This document shows, piece by piece, positions 16,533-24,802 of a DNA stretch of 52,622 nucleotides (positions are counted from its first letter, which is position 1; each line of letters begins with the position of its first letter). This DNA comes from Brasilonema bromeliae SPC951 (lineage in GTDB: Bacteria > Cyanobacteriota > Cyanobacteriia > Cyanobacteriales > Nostocaceae): contig NZ_QMEB01000008.1 of NCBI RefSeq assembly GCF_012912135.1, positions 1 to 52,622 of the forward strand, given 5' to 3'. The notes beneath the pieces were generated by a model. That model was not told the origin of the DNA. It did not search any database and saw only the letters and a program-made list of their open reading frames with translations. The position numbers and the translations under genes were made by a program.

Positions 16533-18161
16533 ATGTTCAAAGTCCGTCCTAAACAAACTGTATCCATGCTGACACGTGATGGTGTGCGCTTGGATGCAGA
16601 CATCTACCGCCCCGATGCTGATGGGGAATTTCCTGTGTTATTAATGCGACAACCTTATGGTAGGGCGCTCGCCTCCACTGTTGTCTACGCCCATCCTACC
16701 TGGTACGCCGCCCACGGCTACATTGTAGTTATTCAAGATGTCCGGGGACGCGGTACATCACAAGGAAACTTCAAACTTTTTACCCATGAAATTGAAGATG
16801 GTGAATATACAGTTAAATGGGCAGCAAATTTACCTGGTAGTACAGGAAAAGTGGGGATGTATGGCTTTTCCTACCAAGGAATGACTCAACTTTACGCTGC
16901 TGCTGCCAAACCAAGCGCCCTAAAAACAATTTGCCCTGCGATGATTGGTTATGATTTATATACAGATTGGGCTTATGAAGGAGGCGCATTCTGTTTACAA
17001 AGCAATCTCGCTTGGGCAATTCAATTAGCCACAGAAACTGCCCGGATCAAAAAAGATGAAAAGGCTTATCAAGCACTGTTGGCAGCTTCGCGTCATTTAC
17101 CTTTACACGATCCAATACCCACTCATCCAGAAATTTTGAAAACTTTTGCTCCAGACTCATTTTATCATGAGTGGTTGGCACATTCTCAACCCGATAAATA
17201 TTGGGAAAAACTCTCCCCCAAAACATATCTCAAAGATGTTGATTTGCCGATGTTCCACATTGGAGGATGGTTTGATACTTACCTACGCGGCACTCTAAAC
17301 TTATATAAGGATATCTCTGCTAGAAGTGCATATCGACAAGAACTGTTAATTGGACCTTGGGCACATTTACCTTGGAGTCGTAAAGTTGGTGCGGTTGACT
17401 TTGGTCCAGATGCAGCAAGTCCTGTTGACAGGATGCAGCTATGCTGGTTTGACCAGTTTCTCAAAGGTGTTGATACAGGATTACTTGATGAGTTGCCTGT
17501 TTGGCTATTTTATATGGGAAGCAATGTATGGCAAGGTTTTCCCAGCTTATCTATATCAAAAGGGCGATCGTACTTTTTGTCAACCACCGGACTTGCCAGC
17601 ATCAGGGAAGGCGAAGGTATTCTCGCCACAACTTGTCCCGAAACTTCCACTGATGATGTACTTGTTCACGACCCTTGGCGACCTGTTCCATCTAATGGTG
17701 GTCATGCTGCAATTCCGGCTGGTTGTTTTGAGAGAACGCATATCGACTACCGTTCAGATGTCTTAACTTACACAACTGAGAGTTTAGAGACAGATTTATA
17801 TTTAGCCGGTGATGTTGTAGTTGAAGTCTGGTGTATGTCTGATAAGAAGAGTTATGATTTGTGTGCGGTGCTGTCAGAGATTTTCCCTAACGGGAGAGTG
17901 TACAATTTGACTCAAGGTTATTTACGTTGCCAAGATGGAAACCATCGCGTGAGAAGAACAATTCATCTACAAGCAACTTGTGCGAAAATTTTTAGAAATC
18001 ATGCTTTACGTTTGAGTTTGAGTGCTTCGTGTTTCCCAGCCTATACAATGAATCCTGGTAATAATTCAGCCTCAAGTATAGATGCTGAAATTATCACATT
18101 GATGGTGAGTTGCGGGGGTGAGAGTTTATCGCAAATTATATTGCCTGTCGTGACACCATAA
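16533..18161 (+). CDS. CocE/NonD-family hydrolase (X-Pro dipeptidyl-peptidase S15 type)
   Basis: 542 residues, full length for the family. The alpha/beta-hydrolase part holds LTRDGVRLDADIYRPD, VVIQDVRGRGTSQG and the nucleophile elbow GFSYQG (Ser113). The C-terminal jelly-roll is recognised from TTESLETDLYLAGDVVVEVW and VYNLTQGYLR. Members hydrolyse esters, amides or X-Pro peptides in the cytoplasm; substrate cannot be told. It stands alone, followed by the Uma2 gene 80 bases later on the same strand. Confidence 0.88.
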   Translation: MFKVRPKQTVSMLTRDGVRLDADIYRPDADGEFPVLLMRQPYGRALASTVVYAHPTWYAAHGYIVVIQDVRGRGTSQGNFKLFTHEIEDGEYTVKWAANLPGSTGKVGMYGFSYQGMTQLYAAAAKPSALKTICPAMIGYDLYTDWAYEGGAFCLQSNLAWAIQLATETARIKKDEKAYQALLAASRHLPLHDPIPTHPEILKTFAPDSFYHEWLAHSQPDKYWEKLSPKTYLKDVDLPMFHIGGWFDTYLRGTLNLYKDISARSAYRQELLIGPWAHLPWSRKVGAVDFGPDAASPVDRMQLCWFDQFLKGVDTGLLDELPVWLFYMGSNVWQGFPSLSISKGRSYFLSTTGLASIREGEGILATTCPETSTDDVLVHDPWRPVPSNGGHAAIPAGCFERTHIDYRSDVLTYTTESLETDLYLAGDVVVEVWCMSDKKSYDLCAVLSEIFPNGRVYNLTQGYLRCQDGNHRVRRTIHLQATCAKIFRNHALRLSLSASCFPAYTMNPGNNSASSIDAEIITLMVSCGGESLSQIILPVVTP

Positions 18162-18242
18162 ATATAGCGGCACATCGCACTCCATCCCTGCAATCGATTA
18201 ACATAAAATAGTCCGCAATGGCTACGCACCAGGTGAAAAGCT

Positions 18243-19070
18243 ATGTCAGAAACTACCCTAGCTGCACCATACGTCACACTACCGCCAACCCAGGCAGAAC
18301 TTCCCTGCGATGATGGTATCCCAATGGAAACTCAACGCCACAAATACCAGATGGACTTGCTGATTGAAACCCTAGAGTTCTGGTTAGCACAACGCGAGGA
18401 TGGGTTTGTCAGTGGGAATATGTTTGTCTACTACAGTATGGCGCAGGTGCGGAACAAAGATTTTAAAGGACCAGATTTTTTTGTCGTGTTGGGTGTTCCA
18501 AAGGGAGAACGCCGCAGTTGGGTTGTTTGGGAAGAGGGTAAAGCGCCAGACTTAGTTATTGAGTTACTTTCTGAGAGTACAGCCGAAGCAGACAAGAATG
18601 AGAAAAAGCTGATTTATCAAAATCAAATGCGTGTGCCAGAATATTTCTGGTTTGACCCATTTAATCCTGACGATTGGGCAGGTTTTTCTATCCAACAAGG
18701 AGTTTACCAGCCCTTGGTTCCGAATGAACGAAATCAGTTGGTGAGTCAGTCATTAGGGTTAGGATTACAGAGATGGCAAGGTAAGTATAGAGGAGTGGAT
18801 ACTGTTTGGTTACGCTGGGCGACAATGGAAGGAGAAGTGCTACCGACTGGTATGGAAATTGCACAGCAAGAACATCAACTGGCGGAACAAGAACGCCAAC
18901 GCGCTGAACAGGAATACCAACGCGCGGAACAAGAACGTCAACGTACTGAACAAGTGCGATCGCAGTTACAGCAAACAGTACGAAATTTACTTCAAGCGGG
19001 GATGACGGTGGAACAGGTTGCTAAGTTAACGGGTTTAGATGTTTCTCAAGTACAGGAATTAGGGAATTAA
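18243..19070 (+). CDS. Uma2-family (DUF820) restriction-fold protein with C-terminal coiled coil
   Basis: 275 residues. The Uma2/DUF820 PD-(D/E)XK fold is seen in GPDFFVVLGV (Asp), APDLVIELLSEST (E) and KKLIYQNQMRVPEYFWFDP. A charged heptad stretch (EQERQRAEQEYQRAEQ) and a short helix pair (TVEQVAKLTGLDVSQV) end the protein. These proteins are abundant in cyanobacteria. A nuclease role is predicted from fold only. Its last 4 bases overlap the end of the convergent mutY gene. Confidence 0.85.
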   Translation: MSETTLAAPYVTLPPTQAELPCDDGIPMETQRHKYQMDLLIETLEFWLAQREDGFVSGNMFVYYSMAQVRNKDFKGPDFFVVLGVPKGERRSWVVWEEGKAPDLVIELLSESTAEADKNEKKLIYQNQMRVPEYFWFDPFNPDDWAGFSIQQGVYQPLVPNERNQLVSQSLGLGLQRWQGKYRGVDTVWLRWATMEGEVLPTGMEIAQQEHQLAEQERQRAEQEYQRAEQERQRTEQVRSQLQQTVRNLLQAGMTVEQVAKLTGLDVSQVQELGN

Positions 19071-20224
19071 CCTAATATATAGTTCTCAAAAAGCTTAAAA
19101 ACTTTGTTGTCCAATGCAGTGGAGAGTTTAGAAGCAAGAACACTTCTTGGAATCCAGTCAAAAGATTTTGGCAAACCAAGTTTTTCCCAAATAACACTCT
19201 CTGTAGTGATGCTTGGGTTTTCCAACTCTTGCGCGATGAAAACTCTTCCAGAAATACGATGATGGGTGATACTGTGTGAAAACTTGCTAGACAGTTCCAA
19301 AAATTGAAGATGTTCTAGAGATTGAAGAACCTTCTTGACTTCTGAGGCTTCAGTTGCGGTAACTAATGGAAAGCCGACAGTGTTTGAGAGAAATCCTTTT
19401 GTTCTGTGGGCGTTCTGCTGAAAGCAGCAGCGCTTCGCTATCGCCACCGTATCTGTCGCCTTCCTCCAAAACACCAAAGCAAATAACTCCACATCCACCG
19501 TATCACGTCGTGGTTTTTTGGGAGGACAAATTTCAACGCAATTGTGTGCAAAAGCCAAACATTGTTCCCGTATTGGGCACAAAAGGCACAGAGGTTTCGA
19601 TTTCCGACAAACAGTCGCTCCCAACTCCATTATTGCCTGGTTAAAGTCACCAGGACGTTCCTCAGGAATCATCTGATCAACATGAGTTTGAATCGCTGAT
19701 TTTCCAGAAGAACTCCACACATCCTCAGATAAAGCAAGCAAACGACTCACTACTCGTACAACATTACCATCAACACAGGCAACTTTTTCGTTGAAGCAAA
19801 TACTTGCAATCACAGACGCCGTGTAAGGTCCACAACCAGGAATTTTCAACCACTCATAATATGATTGCGGAAAATGACCTTCAAGCTGCTCAACAATAAA
19901 CTTTGCACCTTTCTTTAAGTTACGGGCACGAGCATAATAGCCTAATCCTGACCAAAGTTGACGCAATATCTCTTCATCACAAGTAGCAAGGTCATCAACA
20001 GTGGGAAGGTGCTTAACAAATTCTGAGAATTTTGGCACAACCACAGCGAGAGTTGTTTGTTGACTCATCACCTCACACACCCAGGTGTGATAGATGTTGA
20101 TTTTCTGACGCCAAGGCAATGGTCTGTAGTGATGATCGTACCACGCAAGGAGTTTCTCAGCACATTGATTCACTATCCAACCTTTGTTCACTCCAAGATA
20201 AATCCTAGCAATGTCAAAACCCAT
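19067..20224 (-). CDS. mutY: A/G-specific adenine glycosylase MutY
   Basis: 385 residues. The helix-hairpin-helix-GPD region reads LKIPGCGPYTASVIASICF with the catalytic Asp in VACVDGNVVRV. The 4Fe-4S cysteines are in CRKSKPLCLLCPIREQC, and the C-terminal NUDIX-like domain senses 8-oxoG (NTVGFPLVTA). It removes adenine paired with 8-oxoguanine. A GTG 17 codons downstream has a better ribosome binding site (AAAGG) and would give the usual short N-terminus. Residues near AIAKRCCFQQNAHRTK correspond to a GC-rich mini-repeat (19408-19444) inserted in frame into the C-terminal domain; whether this harms activity is unknown. Confidence 0.88.
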   Translation of the reverse strand: MGFDIARIYLGVNKGWIVNQCAEKLLAWYDHHYRPLPWRQKINIYHTWVCEVMSQQTTLAVVVPKFSEFVKHLPTVDDLATCDEEILRQLWSGLGYYARARNLKKGAKFIVEQLEGHFPQSYYEWLKIPGCGPYTASVIASICFNEKVACVDGNVVRVVSRLLALSEDVWSSSGKSAIQTHVDQMIPEERPGDFNQAIMELGATVCRKSKPLCLLCPIREQCLAFAHNCVEICPPKKPRRDTVDVELFALVFWRKATDTVAIAKRCCFQQNAHRTKGFLSNTVGFPLVTATEASEVKKVLQSLEHLQFLELSSKFSHSITHHRISGRVFIAQELENPSITTESVIWEKLGLPKSFDWIPRSVLASKLSTALDNKVFKLFENYILG

Positions 20225-20280
20225 CTCAGAATTGAAATGGGTTTTGTAAAGTTATTCTGCTAAAAATGAGAGTTGTCGCT

Positions 20281-20385
20281 TTAGAAAAAATTCATGATAG
20301 TGATGACACCAGCGCTGGTCAGCATGACCAAAGCTCCCATAACTAAAGACTGGCTCAGTGGGTTTGGAGTTTTGGAATCGTTCAT
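20281..20385 (-). CDS. Small single-helix membrane protein, 34 residues, unknown
   Basis: ATG at 20383-20385 with AAGGA 9 bases upstream, reading MNDSKTPNPLSQSLVMGALV, then MLTSAGVITIMNFF and TAA. A short polar N-terminus followed by one hydrophobic helix resembles small thylakoid proteins in size and layout, but I do not recognise it as any named Psb, Psa or Pet subunit. It lies about 56 bases beyond mutY's start, on the same strand upstream of it. Confidence 0.55.
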   Translation of the reverse strand: MNDSKTPNPLSQSLVMGALVMLTSAGVITIMNFF

Positions 20386-20930
20386 CTGTAGAATCCTTTA
20401 ATCTAATCTTAAAGATTCTATTAACAATATCAGTATTGCCACATATATAAATGGAAACATAGTAAAACTTAAATTAGCTTAATTTATCTTAGTAAACACG
20501 GTAGTTGTCACTCAACTCAAGATGCATACTTGTGCAAAACTTTCTGAAACATGAATTTTTGTAAAAGTCTTGAGTACTGAGTGCTTAAGAAGAACGCAGA
20601 ACACAGAATATCTCCACAAATAAGATGATACTGTTGGTCAATTCACCAGGGGTGTTACGCCGCAGTCACTCTCGTTCCCAGGCTCCAGCCTGGGAATGCA
20701 ATTCGCTGTGGGCTGCTCTGCCTTCAGTGGCTCAAGAGGCGGAGCCTAAGCGTGCTGCATTCCTTGCCAGAGACAAGGAACGAGACATATTTTGAGTTAC
20801 TTAGACCCACTGCCTCTTGGCAAAGGTTACCGAATATGATATGTACTTAATTCCGACCGATATATGTGCCTTTGTAGTGTAAAATTAAATTTAACTAAGC
20901 AAAAAAAATCATTGGACTGGAGAAGAATTA
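20386..20930. other. Spacer upstream of cysH
   Basis: Apart from the inverted-repeat element at 20670-20785, no gene is seen. The cysH ATG is preceded by GGAGAAG, a strong ribosome binding site. AT-rich sequence at about 20830-20890 probably carries the cysH promoter. Confidence 0.5.
20670..20785. repeat. 116-bp inverted-repeat element (TCTCGTTCC...GGAACGAGA)
   Basis: The outer arms TCTCGTTCC (20670-20678) and GGAACGAGA (20777-20785) are perfect inverse complements. Inside, CCCAGGCTCCAGCCTGGG forms a second hairpin. It is a non-coding, MITE-like dispersed element. Confidence 0.7.
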
Positions 20931-21656
20931 ATGACTGTTTCGCCAGCGACTACATCCCAAACCGCCGCTTTTGACCTAGACCAACTCAATCAGAAATTTG
21001 AAACCGCTCATCCAAGAGATATACTGGCGTGGTCTATAGAAAATATTTCAACTGGACTCGTGCAAACCAGCGCCTTTAACGTAGATGACATCATCATCAC
21101 GCATATTCTCTACGTTGACCTCAAGCACCCAGTCCCAGTGATCTTCCTCGACACGCTGTACCACTTCCGCGAAACTCTAGAACTGGTTGCGAAAGTCAAA
21201 GACACTTACAATTTAGACTTGAAAGTTTACAAAACCCCAGATGTAGACACTCGCGAAGCCTTTGAAGCAAAATATGGCGAAGCACTTTGGGATACAGATA
21301 TTGCTAAATTCCACGAAGTCACCAAAATAGAACCATTGCAACGAGGTATAGCCGAACTCAATACCGTCGCTTGGATTACCGGACGTCGTCGCGATCAAGC
21401 TGTCACCCGTGCGAATATGCCCATATTTGAACTTGACAGCAACAACCGCCTAAAAATCAATCCTCTCGCAAACTGGACACGTAAACAAAGCTGGGAGTAT
21501 GTCGCTGAACATGGCGTCATCTACAACCCCCTACACGACCAAGGTTATCCCAGCATTGGCGATGAACCCATCACAACCCGAGTCGGTGAAGGCGAAGATG
21601 AACGCGCTGGACGTTGGCGGGGAACTGGTAAGACTGAGTGTGGAATTCATATCTAA
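20931..21656 (+). CDS. cysH: Phosphoadenosine phosphosulfate (PAPS) reductase
   Basis: 241 residues, family length. It has WSIENISTGLVQTSAF, the substrate-binding TGRRRDQAVTRAN, NPLANWTRKQSWEYV and the C-terminal ECGIHI with the single catalytic Cys. It lacks the CC...CXXC cluster ligands of APS reductases, so it should be the thioredoxin-dependent PAPS type. It reduces PAPS to sulfite in assimilatory sulfate reduction. A GGAGAAG ribosome binding site precedes the ATG. It stands alone. Confidence 0.93.
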   Translation: MTVSPATTSQTAAFDLDQLNQKFETAHPRDILAWSIENISTGLVQTSAFNVDDIIITHILYVDLKHPVPVIFLDTLYHFRETLELVAKVKDTYNLDLKVYKTPDVDTREAFEAKYGEALWDTDIAKFHEVTKIEPLQRGIAELNTVAWITGRRRDQAVTRANMPIFELDSNNRLKINPLANWTRKQSWEYVAEHGVIYNPLHDQGYPSIGDEPITTRVGEGEDERAGRWRGTGKTECGIHI

Positions 21657-21738
21657 CAAGATGGGAAGATGAGGTGATGGGGAAAAGAAGAATTTCCCCT
21701 AACTCTTCCTCCTCGCCCTCTGTTTTGCTACGAGAACC

Positions 21739-21882
21739 CTATCTTGTTATTTCGACATAACCGCAAGGTTTTAAGCCACCGAGAATATGCACAATGGTTC
21801 CTGTTTGTGTATCGTTATCGTACAACAAACCTTTATCGCTCAGAGTTTCTACGGCTGTTTTTGGCTCGAAATATTTTAATAT
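21739..21882 (-). pseudogene. C-terminal fragment of an ATP-grasp (PGM1-like peptide ligase) gene
   Basis: An open frame of about 45 codons reads TLSDKGLLYDNDTQTGTIVH, then ILGGLKPCGYVEITR and a stop. The pattern (GL.YD..TQTG.V.H.LG.L...G) resembles the C-terminal domain of PGM1-like ATP-grasp ligases. Its upstream part ends where an IS630-type terminal repeat begins (21883). The family name is from memory of the motif and is uncertain. Confidence 0.45.
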
Positions 21883-21929
21883 CCGTATTTATCTTTACAT
21901 AGTTTGTTTTTTTCACCCTGACTTACTTA
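21883..21929. mobile_element. Solo IS630-type terminal end (about 47 bp)
   Basis: CCGTATTTATCTTTACATAG and the following TTTGT...CACCCTGACTTACTTA match the right end of the IS630 element at 35294-35343 with few differences and the same TA boundary. No second end or transposase is nearby, so it is a leftover after deletion. Confidence 0.75.
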
Positions 21930-21951
21930 ACTTAATCCTAGTGTTCCATCG

Positions 21952-23277
21952 CTAAATATCAAGCACCACCACTAAACTCCCCGGTTGAGAAATACAAATC
22001 AATACTGAACCTTGATCAATTGCAGCGGTTGGTTCTTCCTGATAAGCAACCTCACCTGCGTTAATTTTACACATACAAGTCCCACAAATACCCGCACGAC
22101 AACTGAAGGGAGGATTAATATCATTCGCTTCCGCAAATTCGAGAATGCTGCCATCTCCCTGCTTCCAATTCAGGGTTTTGCCAGATTTTGCAAAGACAAT
22201 CTCTGCCTCTTGCACTTCCTCACCTATAGTTGCAGCAGGGGGTTGGGTTTCGGACGCAACTTTCATCGGTTTACCGAAAGATTCAAAGAAGACTCTACTG
22301 TCAGGTACTCCCGATTCCTTGAGTCCTTGCATAATAGACTGCATAAAGGATGGAGAACCACACAGGAAATACTCTGCCTGTTGCCCAACTAACTGTTTAA
22401 TGAGGGCAGCATCGACATAACCAACACTGTGGTAGTGTCCCTCATCTTCAGGAGTGGGACGGCTGTAGCGAAAATGCACATGCAAGTTAGGATTTTGTTG
22501 CGCTAAACCCGTAACCTCTTCTCGGAAGGCGTGAAATCTACCATCTCTGGCACCATGTACAAACCAAATCGGACGGTTAGGGTTGAGACGAGTTGCAGCT
22601 TTCGCCATACTCATCATGGGAGTAATACCAACGCCATTGCTAATCAGCACTGCGGGGATGGACTTTTTAACATCTAAAACAAATTTGCCGTTTGGTGGTT
22701 TCGCCGGAATGATCGAACCAGAGTGAATGCGATCGTGCATAAAGTTAGACGCTACACCAGGCGGTACATCTAAACCTTTGGGAGTAGGTTCACGCTTAAT
22801 AGATAGACGATAATATTCACTTAAGTCAGAGTAATCAGAAAGCGAGTAGGTGCGAATCACAGGTTTATTCTGTCCGGGAATGTCCAGCTTGATTGTTAAG
22901 AATTGCCCCGGTTGAAAGTTAGGAATTTCGCCCTTATCCTCTGGTTGCAAGTAGAAAGAAGTAATTTCCTCGCTCTCTTTCACTTTACGAACAACTACAA
23001 AATTTCGCCAATCTTTCCAAATCTTGCTGCTGGGTTTTACTTCTGTAGATACTGATGTTTCCTGACTTGCCTGACTCGTCATGAATAAGCCAAAGATAGC
23101 ACCGCAACCTGTTCCCAAGAGTGAGGAATAAACTCCAACACCAAAAGCAGATTTATCTTTGGAATTAGTTAGCCCAATAGCCACACCAGAAACGATGGTA
23201 ACTACTGAAAATGCAATACTTGCAGCCGTCGCACTTCTGAGAATGGGATTTTTAATTCGTCGAATATTTTCTAACAT
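21952..23277 (-). CDS. Membrane-anchored FAD/NAD(P)H reductase with [2Fe-2S] plant-type ferredoxin domain
   Basis: 441 residues from the ATG at 23275-23277, which has AGGAG 7 bases upstream; an ATG six codons earlier lies ahead of that site. Two N-terminal hydrophobic helices (about 10-65) anchor it. A ferredoxin-reductase FAD domain (RTYSLSDYSD) and NAD(P) domain (SNGVGITPMMSMA, FLCGSPSFMQ) follow, then a C-terminal plant-type ferredoxin with CRAGICGTCMC and the fourth Cys in VLICIS. This is the layout of flavohaemoglobin-reductase/phthalate-dioxygenase-reductase type electron carriers. The partner is unknown. Confidence 0.85.
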   Translation of the reverse strand: MLENIRRIKNPILRSATAASIAFSVVTIVSGVAIGLTNSKDKSAFGVGVYSSLLGTGCGAIFGLFMTSQASQETSVSTEVKPSSKIWKDWRNFVVVRKVKESEEITSFYLQPEDKGEIPNFQPGQFLTIKLDIPGQNKPVIRTYSLSDYSDLSEYYRLSIKREPTPKGLDVPPGVASNFMHDRIHSGSIIPAKPPNGKFVLDVKKSIPAVLISNGVGITPMMSMAKAATRLNPNRPIWFVHGARDGRFHAFREEVTGLAQQNPNLHVHFRYSRPTPEDEGHYHSVGYVDAALIKQLVGQQAEYFLCGSPSFMQSIMQGLKESGVPDSRVFFESFGKPMKVASETQPPAATIGEEVQEAEIVFAKSGKTLNWKQGDGSILEFAEANDINPPFSCRAGICGTCMCKINAGEVAYQEEPTAAIDQGSVLICISQPGSLVVVLDI

Positions 23278-23674
23278 TCCCTGTCTCCTGTTCATCTGTA
23301 GACATTAACTAATACGTAACAGTTGAAATAAAGCAATCATGTAAAATAGACAAAAAGCTGGCTGGTCAGATTTTGCTAACTGAACGATACAAAATGAGTT
23401 TCAGCAGACAGGACTTCTCTTGCACAGCTAATTATTACCAGAGATGTTTGACTTGGTAGTAAAAATATTTAAATTTCATGATGATAAATTTCTCGATGCA
23501 ACATCAATTAGCGGTGATACTTTTGACTTGAACTTTAAATTGATTGTTGCTTGAAGAATTAGTCTACAGATTATGATTATCTAAGGATTTCCGTGTATAA
23601 ACCTTAGATTGTATCTAGAAAGCTCTTATGACTTTCTCAGTTAATTCTAACTTTTCATTTGCTATGTATAAAAT
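23278..23674. other. Spacer of about 400 bp
   Basis: AT-rich. A 36-codon open frame (ATG near 23443, MFDLVVKIFKFHDDKFLDAT...) has only a weak ribosome binding site and no family I recognise, so I do not call it. Otherwise nothing is seen before the sbcD fragment. Confidence 0.5.
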
Positions 23675-23733
23675 AATGCTTTTCCCGATGCAACACCGCC
23701 GCCGTATTTACAAGAAGCCTTTGCTGGTCAATG
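23675..23733 (+). pseudogene. Fragment of a second sbcD-like gene
   Basis: The plus strand reads NAFPDATPPPYLQEAFAGQ. This is nearly the same as GDAFPDATPAPYVQEAFAGQ of the intact nuclease gene (about 24972-25033), with high identity at base level too. Only about 19 codons remain. The stop of the opposite HEAT gene lies in it. Confidence 0.75.
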
Positions 23734-24564
23734 TTTGGGTTGACAGCTAGTTATCGCCTCTTGCAATAACTCACTGTCCACATCCCACCATTGTTGTAAC
23801 TCAATCAAAACTGGATAAAGTCTTGTATCTTCTATTTCTTTTGCTGCTTCAACAGATAATCTGCCCACACAGCCACAGGAGAGTTCTGCTATTAATGGAT
23901 TAATGACTCTCTCATCTTTTCTAATCGCTAAACCCAACAATGCTTCTCCACGGATTTCAGCGATGGTGTCTTCTTCCCCTATCTCTAGAATCACACGTTG
24001 AAATAAAGCATCTCGAATGGCTTGCGTATTAGTTTCTATTTGATAACCCAAACTAAAAGTTGCCCAATTCCTGATATCTTCATCCTCATCACAAGATAAA
24101 TCAATCAGTGCCTGAATTGCCAATTCCTCTTCTTGACACAGCAAGCCAAAAACAACGCCCATACGGACATCTGCATCTCTGTGGCTTTTTAACTTGACCA
24201 ATGGTACAACACCTCTCGAATCCCCTAAATGTCCGAAAGCATATCCAATAGAAGAAAGAACATTTGGGTTTTCTTCACTCTTACATAAATTTAAAAGAAT
24301 TTCCCCACATTCTTTTGGATAACTTCTTTCTGGTATTCCTAAATATCCTAATATATCAACTCCTAAACTTCTTTCTTTTGGATTTTGACTTTCACACAAT
24401 CGTGATGCAGCTTCAAATTCCTCATCACTCCCACGCGCTCGCAAAATCCACACTAAATCCCAATAAGTCTCATTATCTTCTTCAGTGAGTGCTAATTTGA
24501 CTAACTCTTTTGTACTTCGTGGATCATTTCTTAAGTTTTCAAAATAATTATTATTTACGCTCAT
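23728..24564 (-). CDS. HEAT-repeat protein
   Basis: 278 residues from ATG 24562-24564, which has AGGGGAA upstream; the longer start adds nine residues without a good site. The protein is built of HEAT/PBS-lyase-like helical repeats (VLSSIGYAFGHLGDSRGVVP, ADVRMGVVFGLL, DIRNWATFSLGYQ, EIRGEALLGLAIRKDERVI). These are protein-binding scaffolds, and no enzyme motif is seen. The last residues (CQPKH) are encoded at the edge of an sbcD relic, so the C-terminus may have been altered by rearrangement. It lies back-to-back with sbcD, separated by a MITE-like repeat. Confidence 0.8.
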   Translation of the reverse strand: MSVNNNYFENLRNDPRSTKELVKLALTEEDNETYWDLVWILRARGSDEEFEAASRLCESQNPKERSLGVDILGYLGIPERSYPKECGEILLNLCKSEENPNVLSSIGYAFGHLGDSRGVVPLVKLKSHRDADVRMGVVFGLLCQEEELAIQALIDLSCDEDEDIRNWATFSLGYQIETNTQAIRDALFQRVILEIGEEDTIAEIRGEALLGLAIRKDERVINPLIAELSCGCVGRLSVEAAKEIEDTRLYPVLIELQQWWDVDSELLQEAITSCQPKH

Positions 24565-24662
24565 ATCAGATTTTATTCCCCTAGATATCATCAGTACTTA
24601 TCGGCTTAAAGGTAAACTGTTCGGTAAGCGTTCTAATTTGATAGGCAGATTGGTTATCATTA

Positions 24663-24748
24663 GGACTTACGCACAAGTTACGAAAGAACAAGACTGTAGT
24701 TACGACTTACGTCGCAATGACGCAACCACGTTATTTTTACGTAAGTCC
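24663..24748. repeat. 86-bp inverted-repeat element (GGACTTACG...CGTAAGTCC)
   Basis: Perfect 9-bp arms at 24663-24671 and 24740-24748. The inner copy (TTACGACTTACGTCGCAATG) is also partly palindromic. It is MITE-like, between the divergent HEAT and sbcD genes. A possible relative arm, ACGCAAGTCC, is at about 30697. Confidence 0.65.
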
Positions 24749-24802
24749 AGATCATTTTTCAATAATAAAGTATTAGACAAATCACCATAGCAAAGGACAA
24801 CT

